Shown here piece by piece: positions 17,904-26,174 of a DNA stretch of 64,000 nt. The stretch covers positions 1,647,501 through 1,711,500 of the forward strand of contig BNHL01000001.1 in NCBI GenBank assembly GCA_015472025.1. Reading direction: 5' to 3'. Positions within the stretch are counted from its first letter, which is position 1; each line of letters begins with the position of its first letter. Source of the stretch: Cytophagales bacterium WSM2-2 (lineage in GTDB: Bacteria; Bacteroidota; Bacteroidia; Cytophagales; Cyclobacteriaceae). The notes below the pieces were generated by a model. It saw only the letters and a list, made by a program, of their open reading frames with translations, was not told where the DNA came from and did no database searches. Position numbers and translations under genes: made by a program.

Positions 17904-18614
17904 ATGCTCCGGAGTCTGCTAATCTTCCTGCTGACCGGAGCGTTTTGCCTGGGCTCTTCTAAATCAAGTGCCCAGCTTGCCCAGAAGTCCGAAATTGGCT
18001 TCGGAGCAGGCGTCTTCAATTACACAGGCGACTTGGTCCGTACCTACGATATCACGACTAGCCGGCCCGCTGCCACGGTGTTCTATCGAAGTAATATCAG
18101 TCATGTAATAAGTTTTCGTACCGCGCTCACGCTCGGTCAACTTGCAGGAAGCGATAAACACAATCCTCTTGACTCATTTTCAATCAAGCGAAATGCTTCG
18201 TTTGACATCTTTCTGATGGAGCTTTCGGGAACCTTTGAATACCATTTCCTGGATTGGCGAAATGATGCAAGAAGGCTTCGCTTCACTCCTTATCTATTTG
18301 CGGGCGCGGCACTTTTCGGAATTTCCGGTAATGCAAAGAAGCCAGTTCAATACAGCAACGTTCAATTGGCAATTCCGCTGGGAGTAGGTGTAAAATATGT
18401 TCTGAATCCGAAATATTATCTGGGCCTGGAAATCGGGATGCGAAAAACCTTTTTTGATTATCTCGACAATGTATCTGGCGGAAATACCTCCAACAAAAAT
18501 TATCAGTATGGCAACCCCAACGATTACGATAATTATTTTTTTACCGGGATAAGTCTAACCTACACATTTTACGATATTCCCTGTCCCACCAACCCTTACA
18601 GGAAACTTTTTTAG
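17904..18614 (+). CDS. Second DUF6089-like outer-membrane beta-barrel protein
   Basis: 236 residues with signal peptide (near SSAQL). The core FGAGVFNYTGDLVRTYD matches the corresponding motif of the preceding gene, and both share the FFDYLDNVSGG/FTDYLDDVSRN turn near the C-terminus, so the two are probably paralogues from an old duplication. The C-terminus (TFYDIPCPTNPYRKLF) carries a single Cys, which is unusual for a barrel terminus. The role is unknown. It lies 6 bp after its paralogue and upstream of uppS. Confidence 0.72.
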   Translation: MLRSLLIFLLTGAFCLGSSKSSAQLAQKSEIGFGAGVFNYTGDLVRTYDITTSRPAATVFYRSNISHVISFRTALTLGQLAGSDKHNPLDSFSIKRNASFDIFLMELSGTFEYHFLDWRNDARRLRFTPYLFAGAALFGISGNAKKPVQYSNVQLAIPLGVGVKYVLNPKYYLGLEIGMRKTFFDYLDNVSGGNTSNKNYQYGNPNDYDNYFFTGISLTYTFYDIPCPTNPYRKLF

Positions 18615-18673
18615 CTCTTAAAACATCCTACTTGCGTGAGAGGGACGCCCGTCAAATTGAAGTAAAATTTGGC

Positions 18674-18682
18674 TACTTTTGC
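18674..18682 (+). promoter_or_regulatory. Candidate -7 element for uppS, close to the start codon
   Basis: TACTTTTGC, an exact TAnnTTTG match, only 6 bp before the GTG start at 18689. If used, it would give a leaderless or nearly leaderless uppS transcript. A TTG at 18657-18659 is a possible -33 element, but its spacer is short (14 bp). Confidence 0.4.
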
Positions 18683-18688
18683 ACCCCT

Positions 18689-19432
18689 GTGTCTAGTTTA
18701 AAGCAAAATATTGACCTCAGCAATTTGCCCCAGCATATAGCCGTTATCATGGACGGTAATGGAAGGTGGGCAAAAAAGAAAGGTGCTGCCCGAATTTTCG
18801 GGCACAGAAACGCTGTCCAGTCAGTTAATGACGTGACGGAAGGGTGTGGCGAACTGGGGGTTAAATACCTTACGCTTTATGCTTTTAGTACTGAAAATTG
18901 GGGCAGGCCAAAAGAGGAAGTTGATGGGTTAATGGAGCTGCTAGTGAATACGCTGCAAAAGGAAATTAAGACCCTTTTGGAAAACCAGGTGAAGCTGAAA
19001 ATTATCGGGGACTTAAGCAGCCTACCAAAGGTTTGTCAAATGAATTTGTTTGAAGCGATTGAGTCAACGAAGAACAATACAGGTCTAACACTGCAGTTGG
19101 CCTTAAGCTACAGTGGAAGGTCTGAGATAGCAAAAGCGACAAAAAAAATTGCAGAGCAAGTAAAACTAGGTATGCTGCAACCTGAGGAAATAAACGAGCA
19201 AGTGGTGGAAAAATATCTCGAGACCAATGGCATCCCTGACCCTGAACTTCTCATTCGCACGAGTGGGGAAATGAGGGTTAGTAATTTTTTGCTTTGGCAA
19301 ATAGCCTACACCGAGTTATACATCACCCCTAAGCTCTGGCCTGATTTCAGAAAAGAAGATCTCTATGAAGCCATCTGTGCTTACCAAAAGAGAGAACGAA
19401 GATTTGGAAAAGTGTTGACCCCAATTGCCTGA
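18689..19432 (+). CDS. uppS: Isoprenyl (undecaprenyl) diphosphate synthase
   Basis: Cis-prenyltransferase that makes the C55 carrier for peptidoglycan and O-antigen synthesis. 247 residues. Motifs: IMDGNGRWAKKKG with catalytic Asp22, GHRNAVQSVND, LYAFSTENWGRPKEEV, and RTSGEMRVSNFLLWQIAYTE with the diphosphate-binding arginines. GTG at 18689 is preferred because it leaves the usual 20 residues before the MDGNGRW motif; an ATG further upstream at 18632 would add residues without similarity and would start 17 bp after the preceding stop. bamA begins 6 bp downstream. Confidence 0.95.
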   Translation: MSSLKQNIDLSNLPQHIAVIMDGNGRWAKKKGAARIFGHRNAVQSVNDVTEGCGELGVKYLTLYAFSTENWGRPKEEVDGLMELLVNTLQKEIKTLLENQVKLKIIGDLSSLPKVCQMNLFEAIESTKNNTGLTLQLALSYSGRSEIAKATKKIAEQVKLGMLQPEEINEQVVEKYLETNGIPDPELLIRTSGEMRVSNFLLWQIAYTELYITPKLWPDFRKEDLYEAICAYQKRERRFGKVLTPIA

Positions 19433-19438
19433 CATTTC

Positions 19439-22174
19439 ATGAAGCGGATTTTACTGACTGTATTTTGTGCATTGCTTTTTTTCGAAACGCAGGCACAGTT
19501 TCGAAAAAGAAATACGAATCAACCTAATCAACCTGCACAGCAGCCATCAACGCTCGACTACGCAAAGCCCAACGAATACACGATAGCCGGCATTGAAGTT
19601 GTCGGACTAAATGTTCTTGACAAGAATGCCATGATCTCCCTGACGGGTCTGAAAATTGGCGATAAAATAAAAATACCAAGCACTACCACATCTAATGCCG
19701 TACGTAAGCTGTGGAAACACGGATTGGTTGGTGATGTGACGATATCGGCAGATCGTATTGAAGGTTCCAATGTATACCTCACTATTCGTCTTACAGAACG
19801 ACCCCGTCTTACCGATTTTTATTTTCGTGGAATTTCTCAAAGCAAAGAATCATCTCTGAAAGAAGACATGCGATTGATTCGGGGAAAAATCGTAACTGAA
19901 TCCATGATCCGGAATGCCGAGAGTTCAGTAAAAAAACATTTCGTTAAAAAGGGATTCCTGAACACTCAGGTCAAGATCGTCCGGGAAAGAGACACACTCA
20001 ACCGCGGTGGTGTGCGTCTGAGAATTGATGTAGACGTCCAGTCGAAAGTCAAGATTAATAAAATCACTTTTGAGGGTAACGAAAAGAACTCTTCGACACT
20101 GCTTAAGAAAAAATTCAAGAAGACTCATGAGCGGGCTCGTGTAACATTGCACCGTGCTGTGCTTGGAGCGCTCTTTAATTTCAAACCACGTCAGGTAAAG
20201 GAGTTTATTGACTCCAGTCGTCAAACCAGTTGGCGCGAAGTAAAGGAATTCATTAACGACAACGTCAAATTGAACATCCTTCGTAGCTCAAAGTTTATTC
20301 GTGCTGAATATGAAGATGACAAAAAGAAGCTGATCGACTACATGAGTTCGCAGGGCTTCAGGGATGCCGATATTCTTGCGGACACCATCGCAAGACATGA
20401 TTATTCAACTATCGATCTGAGGATAAAACTTAACGAAGGGAGAAAATACTATTTCCGTAATATCTCCTGGACAGGAAATTATCTCTACACCGCGGCCACT
20501 CTTAATAAAGTGCTTGATATTAAGAAAGGCGATGTTTACAGCCAGGAGGCAATGGACAAGAAAACAACCTTTAATCCTAAGGGCGGTGCAGACATCAGCG
20601 GTCTCTACATGGATGATGGGTATCTTTTCTTCCGTGTCACCCCGGTTGAAGTAGCTGTTGAAGGCGACTCCATTGACGTGGAGATGCGGATTTTCGAGGG
20701 TGACCAGGCCATTATCGACCAAGTCACCATCAGTGGCAATGAGCGGACTGCCGAACATGTGATCCGTAGAGAACTTACAACGGTGCCCGGGCAAAAATTC
20801 AGAAGAGCCGACATTATTCGCACACAGCAACAACTTTCACAGATGGGTTATTTCAACCCACAAAAAATTGAACAGGACATCAGGCCCAATCCTGCCAATG
20901 GAACTGTAAACATTGGATGGAAACTGGAAGAGCAGTCGAATGACCAGGTGCAGTTGTCAGGTGGTTGGGGTGGCTATTATGGGTTTGTTGGAACAGTGGG
21001 TCTTACGTTTAATAATTTCTCCTTGCGCAATGTGCCTAACTTCAAGAAGTGGAGACCACTGCCTGTTGGAGATGGCCAGCGTTTGTCGCTTAGCGTACAG
21101 GCCAACGGTCAGTCTTTCCAGAGCTATAATTTTTCATTTACCGAACCATGGCTTGGCGGACGCAGGCCTAATTCACTTACAGTAAGTTTAAATCATTCGA
21201 TTTCGAGAATCCCAAGTGGAAGAAGCGGCTTTGCATTTAACTATGATGCCAACAGTGCTTTCTTAAAGCAAAGTGGTATAACGCTCGGCTTCGGACGAAG
21301 ACTGGAATGGCCCGACAGTTATTTTACGTTGACTAATTCCCTGGCATTCCTCGTGTATAACTATCACAATTATTTTGGCACTTCTTCTACGGTCCTGCCT
21401 CCTATCGGAACTACCAACAGCTTAACATTAAACACTACGCTTTCGAGAAACAGCATCGACAACCCGATGTTCCCTACATCCGGTTCTACGATCTCTTTGA
21501 GTTTGAACCTGACGCCACCTTATTCACTTTTCCGTCCTTCAAACTACTACAGCGATGTCAACACGCGTTACCACTGGCTGGAACTTCACAAGTGGATGTT
21601 TGACTCCAAGTTTTACATCAAAGTGCTCGGAAGTAAAAAACCTGACGGACGCAGTTTGGTTATCGAAACCAAAGCGCATTTTGGATACATAGGCACTTAC
21701 AACAACAAGATCGGTGGCCCAGGACCATTTGAACGCTTCCTGATGGGCGGAGCGGGTCTGACAGGGGGATTCAATTCCTTCGTATTAGGTCAGGACATTA
21801 TTGGCTTGCGTGGCTATCCCGACAACCAGGTGACTCCTCCTCTTTATTCACAGCGCGGCCAGGTAGCAGCTCAAGGAATCGAAGGTGGTATCATCTATAA
21901 CAAATTTGGTATGGAGCTTCGTTACCCAGTGGTCACAAGCCAGGCTGCCACTGTCTATTCTTTCGTATTTACCGAAGCCGGAAATAACTGGGACAATTAT
22001 CAGAGCTTCAATCCGTTTAACCTCTACCGCTCTGCCGGTTTTGGTGCGCGTATCTTCATGCCAGCCTTTGGCTTGATAGGGTTGAACTGGGCTTATGGAT
22101 TTGATACCTTGCCAGGCACCAACGCCAAGAGTGGATCGCAATTCCACTTTACGATTGGTCAGCAAATCCGTTAA
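19439..22174 (+). CDS. bamA: Outer membrane protein assembly factor BamA
   Basis: Central subunit of the machinery that folds beta-barrels into the outer membrane. 911 residues: signal peptide (to about 19), a Gln/Asn/Pro-rich linker (21-40), five POTRA domains (about 50-490; for example YTIAGIEVVGLNVLDKNAM, VKINKITFEGNEKNSSTL and IIDQVTISGNERTAEHVI mark successive domain starts), and a C-terminal 16-strand barrel (about 505-911). The barrel has the loop-6 motif RGYPDN and the final strand ends in a beta-signal-like FHFTIGQQIR. The third POTRA region is longer than in E. coli, as is usual in Bacteroidota. Two Skp-type chaperone genes follow. Confidence 0.95.
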   Translation: MKRILLTVFCALLFFETQAQFRKRNTNQPNQPAQQPSTLDYAKPNEYTIAGIEVVGLNVLDKNAMISLTGLKIGDKIKIPSTTTSNAVRKLWKHGLVGDVTISADRIEGSNVYLTIRLTERPRLTDFYFRGISQSKESSLKEDMRLIRGKIVTESMIRNAESSVKKHFVKKGFLNTQVKIVRERDTLNRGGVRLRIDVDVQSKVKINKITFEGNEKNSSTLLKKKFKKTHERARVTLHRAVLGALFNFKPRQVKEFIDSSRQTSWREVKEFINDNVKLNILRSSKFIRAEYEDDKKKLIDYMSSQGFRDADILADTIARHDYSTIDLRIKLNEGRKYYFRNISWTGNYLYTAATLNKVLDIKKGDVYSQEAMDKKTTFNPKGGADISGLYMDDGYLFFRVTPVEVAVEGDSIDVEMRIFEGDQAIIDQVTISGNERTAEHVIRRELTTVPGQKFRRADIIRTQQQLSQMGYFNPQKIEQDIRPNPANGTVNIGWKLEEQSNDQVQLSGGWGGYYGFVGTVGLTFNNFSLRNVPNFKKWRPLPVGDGQRLSLSVQANGQSFQSYNFSFTEPWLGGRRPNSLTVSLNHSISRIPSGRSGFAFNYDANSAFLKQSGITLGFGRRLEWPDSYFTLTNSLAFLVYNYHNYFGTSSTVLPPIGTTNSLTLNTTLSRNSIDNPMFPTSGSTISLSLNLTPPYSLFRPSNYYSDVNTRYHWLELHKWMFDSKFYIKVLGSKKPDGRSLVIETKAHFGYIGTYNNKIGGPGPFERFLMGGAGLTGGFNSFVLGQDIIGLRGYPDNQVTPPLYSQRGQVAAQGIEGGIIYNKFGMELRYPVVTSQAATVYSFVFTEAGNNWDNYQSFNPFNLYRSAGFGARIFMPAFGLIGLNWAYGFDTLPGTNAKSGSQFHFTIGQQIR

Positions 22175-22176
22175 AA

Positions 22177-22710
22177 ATGAAAAAATTCGTTGTTACAGGA
22201 GCCTTTTTCCTTTTCGGCCTGAATTTTGTCTTTGCACAGAAATTCGGGTACATCGATTCCGAGTTCATCCTGAGCAAAATGCCTGAATACGCGAAAGCGC
22301 AGGGCGAAATTGAGCAGTATTCAGCCGCATGGCAAAAGGAAATAGAAGATATGCAGACCAAAGTCGAGGCTCTGTATTCCATGTATCAGGCCGAACAAGT
22401 ACTATTAACCGAGGAAATGAGGCAGGACAGGCAGGCTGAAATAAAAAAGAAGGAAACTGAGCTGAAGGAATATCAGAAAAAGGTTTTTGGATTTGGGGGC
22501 CTCTTTTTTTTGAAAAAACAAGAATTGATTAAACCTTTGCAGGATAAGGTATTTGATGCTGTAAGTAAAGTATCCAAAGCCAACCGGCTGGCCATTGTGT
22601 TTGACAAGTCCGCCGAACTGGTTATGATCTACACTGACCCGCGTCATGACTACACGGATTTTGTATTGGAAGAACTTGGGTTGGGAGACCCTAACGATAA
22701 AGTAAAATAA
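22177..22710 (+). CDS. OmpH/Skp-family periplasmic chaperone (first copy)
   Basis: 177 residues with signal peptide (MKKFVVTGAFFLFGLNFVFA, then QKFGYID). The mature protein has the Skp pattern: a short strand containing KFGYIDSEFILSKMPEY, two long charged helices forming tentacles (about 40-110), and a C-terminal strand segment (LAIVFDKSAELVMIY, DYTDFVLEELG). It should hold unfolded outer-membrane proteins in the periplasm before delivery to BamA. It begins 2 bp after bamA. Its tentacle region carries a Gly/Phe-rich turn (FGFGGLFFLK) absent from the second copy. Confidence 0.9.
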   Translation: MKKFVVTGAFFLFGLNFVFAQKFGYIDSEFILSKMPEYAKAQGEIEQYSAAWQKEIEDMQTKVEALYSMYQAEQVLLTEEMRQDRQAEIKKKETELKEYQKKVFGFGGLFFLKKQELIKPLQDKVFDAVSKVSKANRLAIVFDKSAELVMIYTDPRHDYTDFVLEELGLGDPNDKVK

Positions 22711-22724
22711 TAAACCAAATTAAA

Positions 22725-23270
22725 ATGAGAACACTGTTAGTTGCAATCTTCTGTGGATTGATCTTCTCTGCAAATGCACAACAAAAAATAGGATATGCCG
22801 AATCGGATTATATTCTTAGCCAGTTACCTGAATTCCAGAAAATTAACAGCGAGTTAAAAACACATGGTGCTCAACTGGAAAACCAGATGAAGGCGAAGTA
22901 TGATGATTACCAAGCCAAATTGAAAGCTTACCAGGGAATGCCTGCCACGACTCCTGACGCCATAAAATCAGATAAAGAAAGAGAGCTTGCCGCTTTACAA
23001 GAGAACATGCAAAAGTTCCAGCAGGACGCACAGTCTTCTTACCAAAAGAAAACAGCTGACCTCATGGATCCGATCTACAAAAAAATTGGAAAGGCAATTG
23101 AAGACGTTGCGAAAGAAAATGGCTTCACTTTCATCATCAATCCAAATATCCAGAATGGCGGTGATATCCTTTTGTTCAGCGATGAGAAGTACAATATTTC
23201 CGACCTGGTACTGAAGAAGATGGGCGTTACACCAGCTCCTCAACCACAAACTCCTGGAAAAACGAATTAA
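22725..23270 (+). CDS. OmpH/Skp-family periplasmic chaperone (second copy)
   Basis: 181 residues with signal peptide (MRTLLVAIFCGLIFSANA). Same layout as the preceding gene: KIGYAESDYILSQLPEF, long Lys/Gln/Glu-rich helices with the Skp-type KFQQDAQSSYQKK segment, and a C-terminal FTFIINPNIQNGGDILLFS region. The C-terminal tail is Pro/Gln-rich. It lies 14 bp after its paralogue, and a strong terminator follows 22 bp downstream, so the envelope operon ends here. Confidence 0.92.
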   Translation: MRTLLVAIFCGLIFSANAQQKIGYAESDYILSQLPEFQKINSELKTHGAQLENQMKAKYDDYQAKLKAYQGMPATTPDAIKSDKERELAALQENMQKFQQDAQSSYQKKTADLMDPIYKKIGKAIEDVAKENGFTFIINPNIQNGGDILLFSDEKYNISDLVLKKMGVTPAPQPQTPGKTN

Positions 23271-23292
23271 TTGAAAATTCAATTTTCAAAAG

Positions 23293-23319
23293 AAAAGCCG
23301 TCCACGAGACGGCTTTTTT
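23293..23319 (+). terminator. Rho-independent terminator after the bamA/skp operon
   Basis: AAAAGCCGTC, loop CACGA, GACGGCTTTT followed by TT: a 10-bp perfect stem with a T-run. The A-run on the other side makes it potentially bidirectional, serving also the convergent ABC permease gene that ends at 23338. Confidence 0.9.
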
Positions 23320-23337
23320 ATTTCTCAAAAATCCAGC

Positions 23338-25797
23338 CTACTCACTCTTCAATGACCTGGAAGGATTGATGATCGCTGCCTTGATCGACTGATAGCTAAC
23401 CGTAAGAAGCGCTATGCTTAATGCGAGCAATCCTGCGATAGCGAATGAAACGAAATCAAGGTTGATACGGTAAGCGAAGCCGTTAAGCCAAGTGTCCATC
23501 ATCCACCAGGATACCGGTACTGCAAGGAGAAATGCGATCAGCACAAGTTTCGTAAAATCTTTTGAAAGCAAAATCACCACGCCCGTTACAGAGGAGCCCA
23601 GTACTTTGCGAATACCTATTTCTTTAGTCCGCAGGCTTACCGTATAAGCGGATAGTCCGAACAACCCCACACACGCAATGAGGATGGCAAGAGCTGAGAA
23701 CACGGCAAATACCTTTCCGGAGCGCTGCTCTTCGGCATAACCATGATCCAGATTATCATCCAGAAACTCATACTTAAACGGCTGGCTTGGTGCAAGTTCT
23801 TTCCACTTTGCCTCAATCTTACCAATGGCTTCCTGGAACTTCCCCGCTTTCAATCGCACAGCGATGAAGTTGGTATTTGGATTCCTTCCAAAAGTCTCGA
23901 AGTTATAGATCACCAAAGGTGTAATCTCATCACGCAAAGACTGAAAATGAAAATCTTTCACCACCCCAATGATCGTGTAGAATTTTGTGGTCTTTGTTCC
24001 ATCATTATTATTGTTCACCTGCGAAAGTTTTCGGCCTACCGGATCGGAAAGCCCCATAGTTTTCACCGCCATTTCATTTAATAGAACATGGAGTGAGTCA
24101 TTCGTTTCTTTCGCAAAAGTCCTTCCTTCTTTCAAATCAAACCCGATGAGCTGGGTAAAGTCATCATCAGCCACCATTGATTTTACTGTAAGAATTTCAG
24201 TCGAGCCTTCCGGAGTGAACTGCTGCCCGAAAACATCATCGCGATTACCCACCCTGGAACTCGTCCCTGCCACCGTGCTAACTTCGCCCAGCCGCCTGAC
24301 CTCTTCTATAAAAGCCCCCGTTTTTTTATCTAAGCTAAATGCACGTTCTATCATCAGTAATTGATCCTTATCAAAGCCCAGATCTTTTCGCTGCATGTAT
24401 TTCATTTGTTTCCCCACGACAATCGTACCTACGATGAGGACAATGGAAATGACAAACTGAAATACCACTAAGCCATTTCGCAGCCACGCTCCCTTACCGC
24501 TGCCGGCAAAATTTCCTTTCATAACAATCACAGGACTATAGCTGCTCAGTGCAAATGCCGGGTAAAGTCCTGCAAGGAAACCTACAAGCAACGCGAACCC
24601 GATCAGGCCCGCTATGACATCGGTTGAGAAAATAAACGAGAGTTGTTTTTCAACAAGGTTGTTGAAATAGGGCAAGAGTAAAAACACACCTGCTACCGCA
24701 ATGATCGTACTTATTGTAGAAAGCAAAACCGCCTCTGTCAAAAATTGGGCTATCAATTGGCTTCTGAATGAACCCATCACTTTACGTACACCTACTTCAC
24801 GAGCACGTTCGGCTGAGCGGGCTGTTGCCAAATTCATAAAGTTGATGCATGCGATCGAGACGATGAGGATCGCGATAAAAGACAAGATGTAGATATATTT
24901 CAAGTTACCGCTCGGTGTAATGGTAAACTCCAGATTGGTAGGATCGAGATGAATTGAGGTGAGTGGTTGCAAAAAATATCGATATCCATTACCCGCTTTT
25001 TTGTAATCCTCCCATGATTTGCCAAGGTCATGCTCAATGTGTCCTGCGGCATAGGTATCCACCATTTTGGGGAATTTTTCCTCCAAAGCCTTGGGGTCTG
25101 CATTCGGTTTGAGTTTTATATAAGTGTGAGAATCAAAAGAGGTGAAATTCTCGCGATTAATGAATTGAGTAAACTGGGGACCTGCAAGCGAGCTCACAAA
25201 ATCAAATCTTAAATGAGAATTGTCTGGCAAATCTTTGAAAACGCCTGAAACTTTCATGTCGCCAAAATCGCCATCCAGAACTTTACCAACGGCATCTTCA
25301 CTGCCAAAATATTTTTTTGCGGTAGTTTCTGAAATGATTACCTGCTTCGGTAATGACAAGGCTGTCTTTTTATCTCCTTTGACCAGATCGACATCAAAAA
25401 AATCAAAGAAAGATGAGTCTGACTGCAGGAAATAGTCTTCCTCAAAAATCTTGACGTCACCCTCACTGACTTTGTAAGTAATTACCGCGTTCCTATTGGG
25501 TCCAAACAGGTGCAAGGTCTTTTCCACTTCAGGAAAATCACGCTGCATAGCACCCGCGAATGAATGTGGAATAATCGAGTATAATGTAACGTGATTAGGA
25601 TACTTGCGCTCCAGTACCATTTTGTAAATCCGATCGGAGCCAGGAAAAAATTTGTCGTATGACAATTCATGCTTGACATACAACACAATCAGTAAACACG
25701 CGGTGATGCTTACTGCTAAACCGGTAATATTAATAGCCGAATAAACTTTCTGCTTAATCAGGCTTCGGAAGGCTGTTTTGAAATAATTGCGTAGCAT
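23338..25797 (-). CDS. ABC transporter permease (MacB/FtsX type)
   Basis: 819 residues. N-terminal membrane helix (about 20-41) after MLRNYFKTAFRSLIKQK, a MacB-like periplasmic core (about 45-270), three helices of a first FtsX domain (about 285-430), a second helix and periplasmic domain (from about 440), then a final FtsX domain (about 690-810) with RTKEIGIRKVLGSSV. The internal AERAREVGVRKVMGSFR is the equivalent motif of the first half. This double-FtsX form is abundant in Cytophagales. Transport or mechanotransmission function would need an ATPase partner, which is not encoded next to it. Substrate unknown. Confidence 0.9.
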   Translation of the reverse strand: MLRNYFKTAFRSLIKQKVYSAINITGLAVSITACLLIVLYVKHELSYDKFFPGSDRIYKMVLERKYPNHVTLYSIIPHSFAGAMQRDFPEVEKTLHLFGPNRNAVITYKVSEGDVKIFEEDYFLQSDSSFFDFFDVDLVKGDKKTALSLPKQVIISETTAKKYFGSEDAVGKVLDGDFGDMKVSGVFKDLPDNSHLRFDFVSSLAGPQFTQFINRENFTSFDSHTYIKLKPNADPKALEEKFPKMVDTYAAGHIEHDLGKSWEDYKKAGNGYRYFLQPLTSIHLDPTNLEFTITPSGNLKYIYILSFIAILIVSIACINFMNLATARSAERAREVGVRKVMGSFRSQLIAQFLTEAVLLSTISTIIAVAGVFLLLPYFNNLVEKQLSFIFSTDVIAGLIGFALLVGFLAGLYPAFALSSYSPVIVMKGNFAGSGKGAWLRNGLVVFQFVISIVLIVGTIVVGKQMKYMQRKDLGFDKDQLLMIERAFSLDKKTGAFIEEVRRLGEVSTVAGTSSRVGNRDDVFGQQFTPEGSTEILTVKSMVADDDFTQLIGFDLKEGRTFAKETNDSLHVLLNEMAVKTMGLSDPVGRKLSQVNNNNDGTKTTKFYTIIGVVKDFHFQSLRDEITPLVIYNFETFGRNPNTNFIAVRLKAGKFQEAIGKIEAKWKELAPSQPFKYEFLDDNLDHGYAEEQRSGKVFAVFSALAILIACVGLFGLSAYTVSLRTKEIGIRKVLGSSVTGVVILLSKDFTKLVLIAFLLAVPVSWWMMDTWLNGFAYRINLDFVSFAIAGLLALSIALLTVSYQSIKAAIINPSRSLKSE

Positions 25798-25875
25798 ATG
25801 TTTATAGATGTTTTATCGATTCAATAAGTTGTGCCAATTCCTTTAAAAACGCCTTATCAGCACTCCACTGTCTAT

Positions 25876-25903
25876 TTGAAATCGTAGAAACTAATAACTT
25901 TGC
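25876..25903 (+). promoter_or_regulatory. Promoter of the DUF4834 gene
   Basis: TTG at 25876-25878 and TAACTTTGC at 25895-25903 with a 16-bp spacer. It is the best two-part match to the Bacteroidota -33/-7 consensus in the window. The coding start is 20 bp further on. Confidence 0.6.
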
Positions 25904-25922
25904 AGGATCGTTAGTTATCGTT

Positions 25923-26132
25923 ATGCTAAAGTTACTCTTAATCCTTGCCCTCATCTTATACCTTTTATCAAAATTGGGGGGATTTTTTTTTAGGGCCGGA
26001 GCCGCATCTCAACGTAGGGATTTTCAACAACGCAGGCCCGAAGGTAATATTCATGTGGATTCTATGCCGAAGAAGGAGAAGCAAGGGAAGATCAAGGGCG
26101 GAGATTATGTGGATTACGAAGAAGTGAAATAA
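25923..26132 (+). CDS. DUF4834 family small membrane protein
   Basis: 69 residues. One N-terminal hydrophobic helix (LKLLLILALILYLLSKLGGFFF, about 2-23) followed by a short charged tail ending in GDYVDYEEVK. The GDYVDYEE(V/I)K end and overall size match the DUF4834 proteins common in Bacteroidota, of unknown function. It has its own promoter and is followed by the caspase-TPR gene after 42 bp, possibly in the same transcript. Confidence 0.8.
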   Translation: MLKLLLILALILYLLSKLGGFFFRAGAASQRRDFQQRRPEGNIHVDSMPKKEKQGKIKGGDYVDYEEVK

Positions 26133-26174
26133 TCCCCTCTGTTTATTAATTTTAATATCTCAACCGGTTGGCCT

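Noticed and set aside
20405-20833. 142-residue minus-strand frame within bamA
   Set aside because: Antisense to POTRA domains that are clearly coding; no independent support.
22477-22515. Possible frameshift in the first skp gene at a G-run and T-run
   Set aside because: The frame continues through to a normal Skp C-terminus, so no frameshift is needed.
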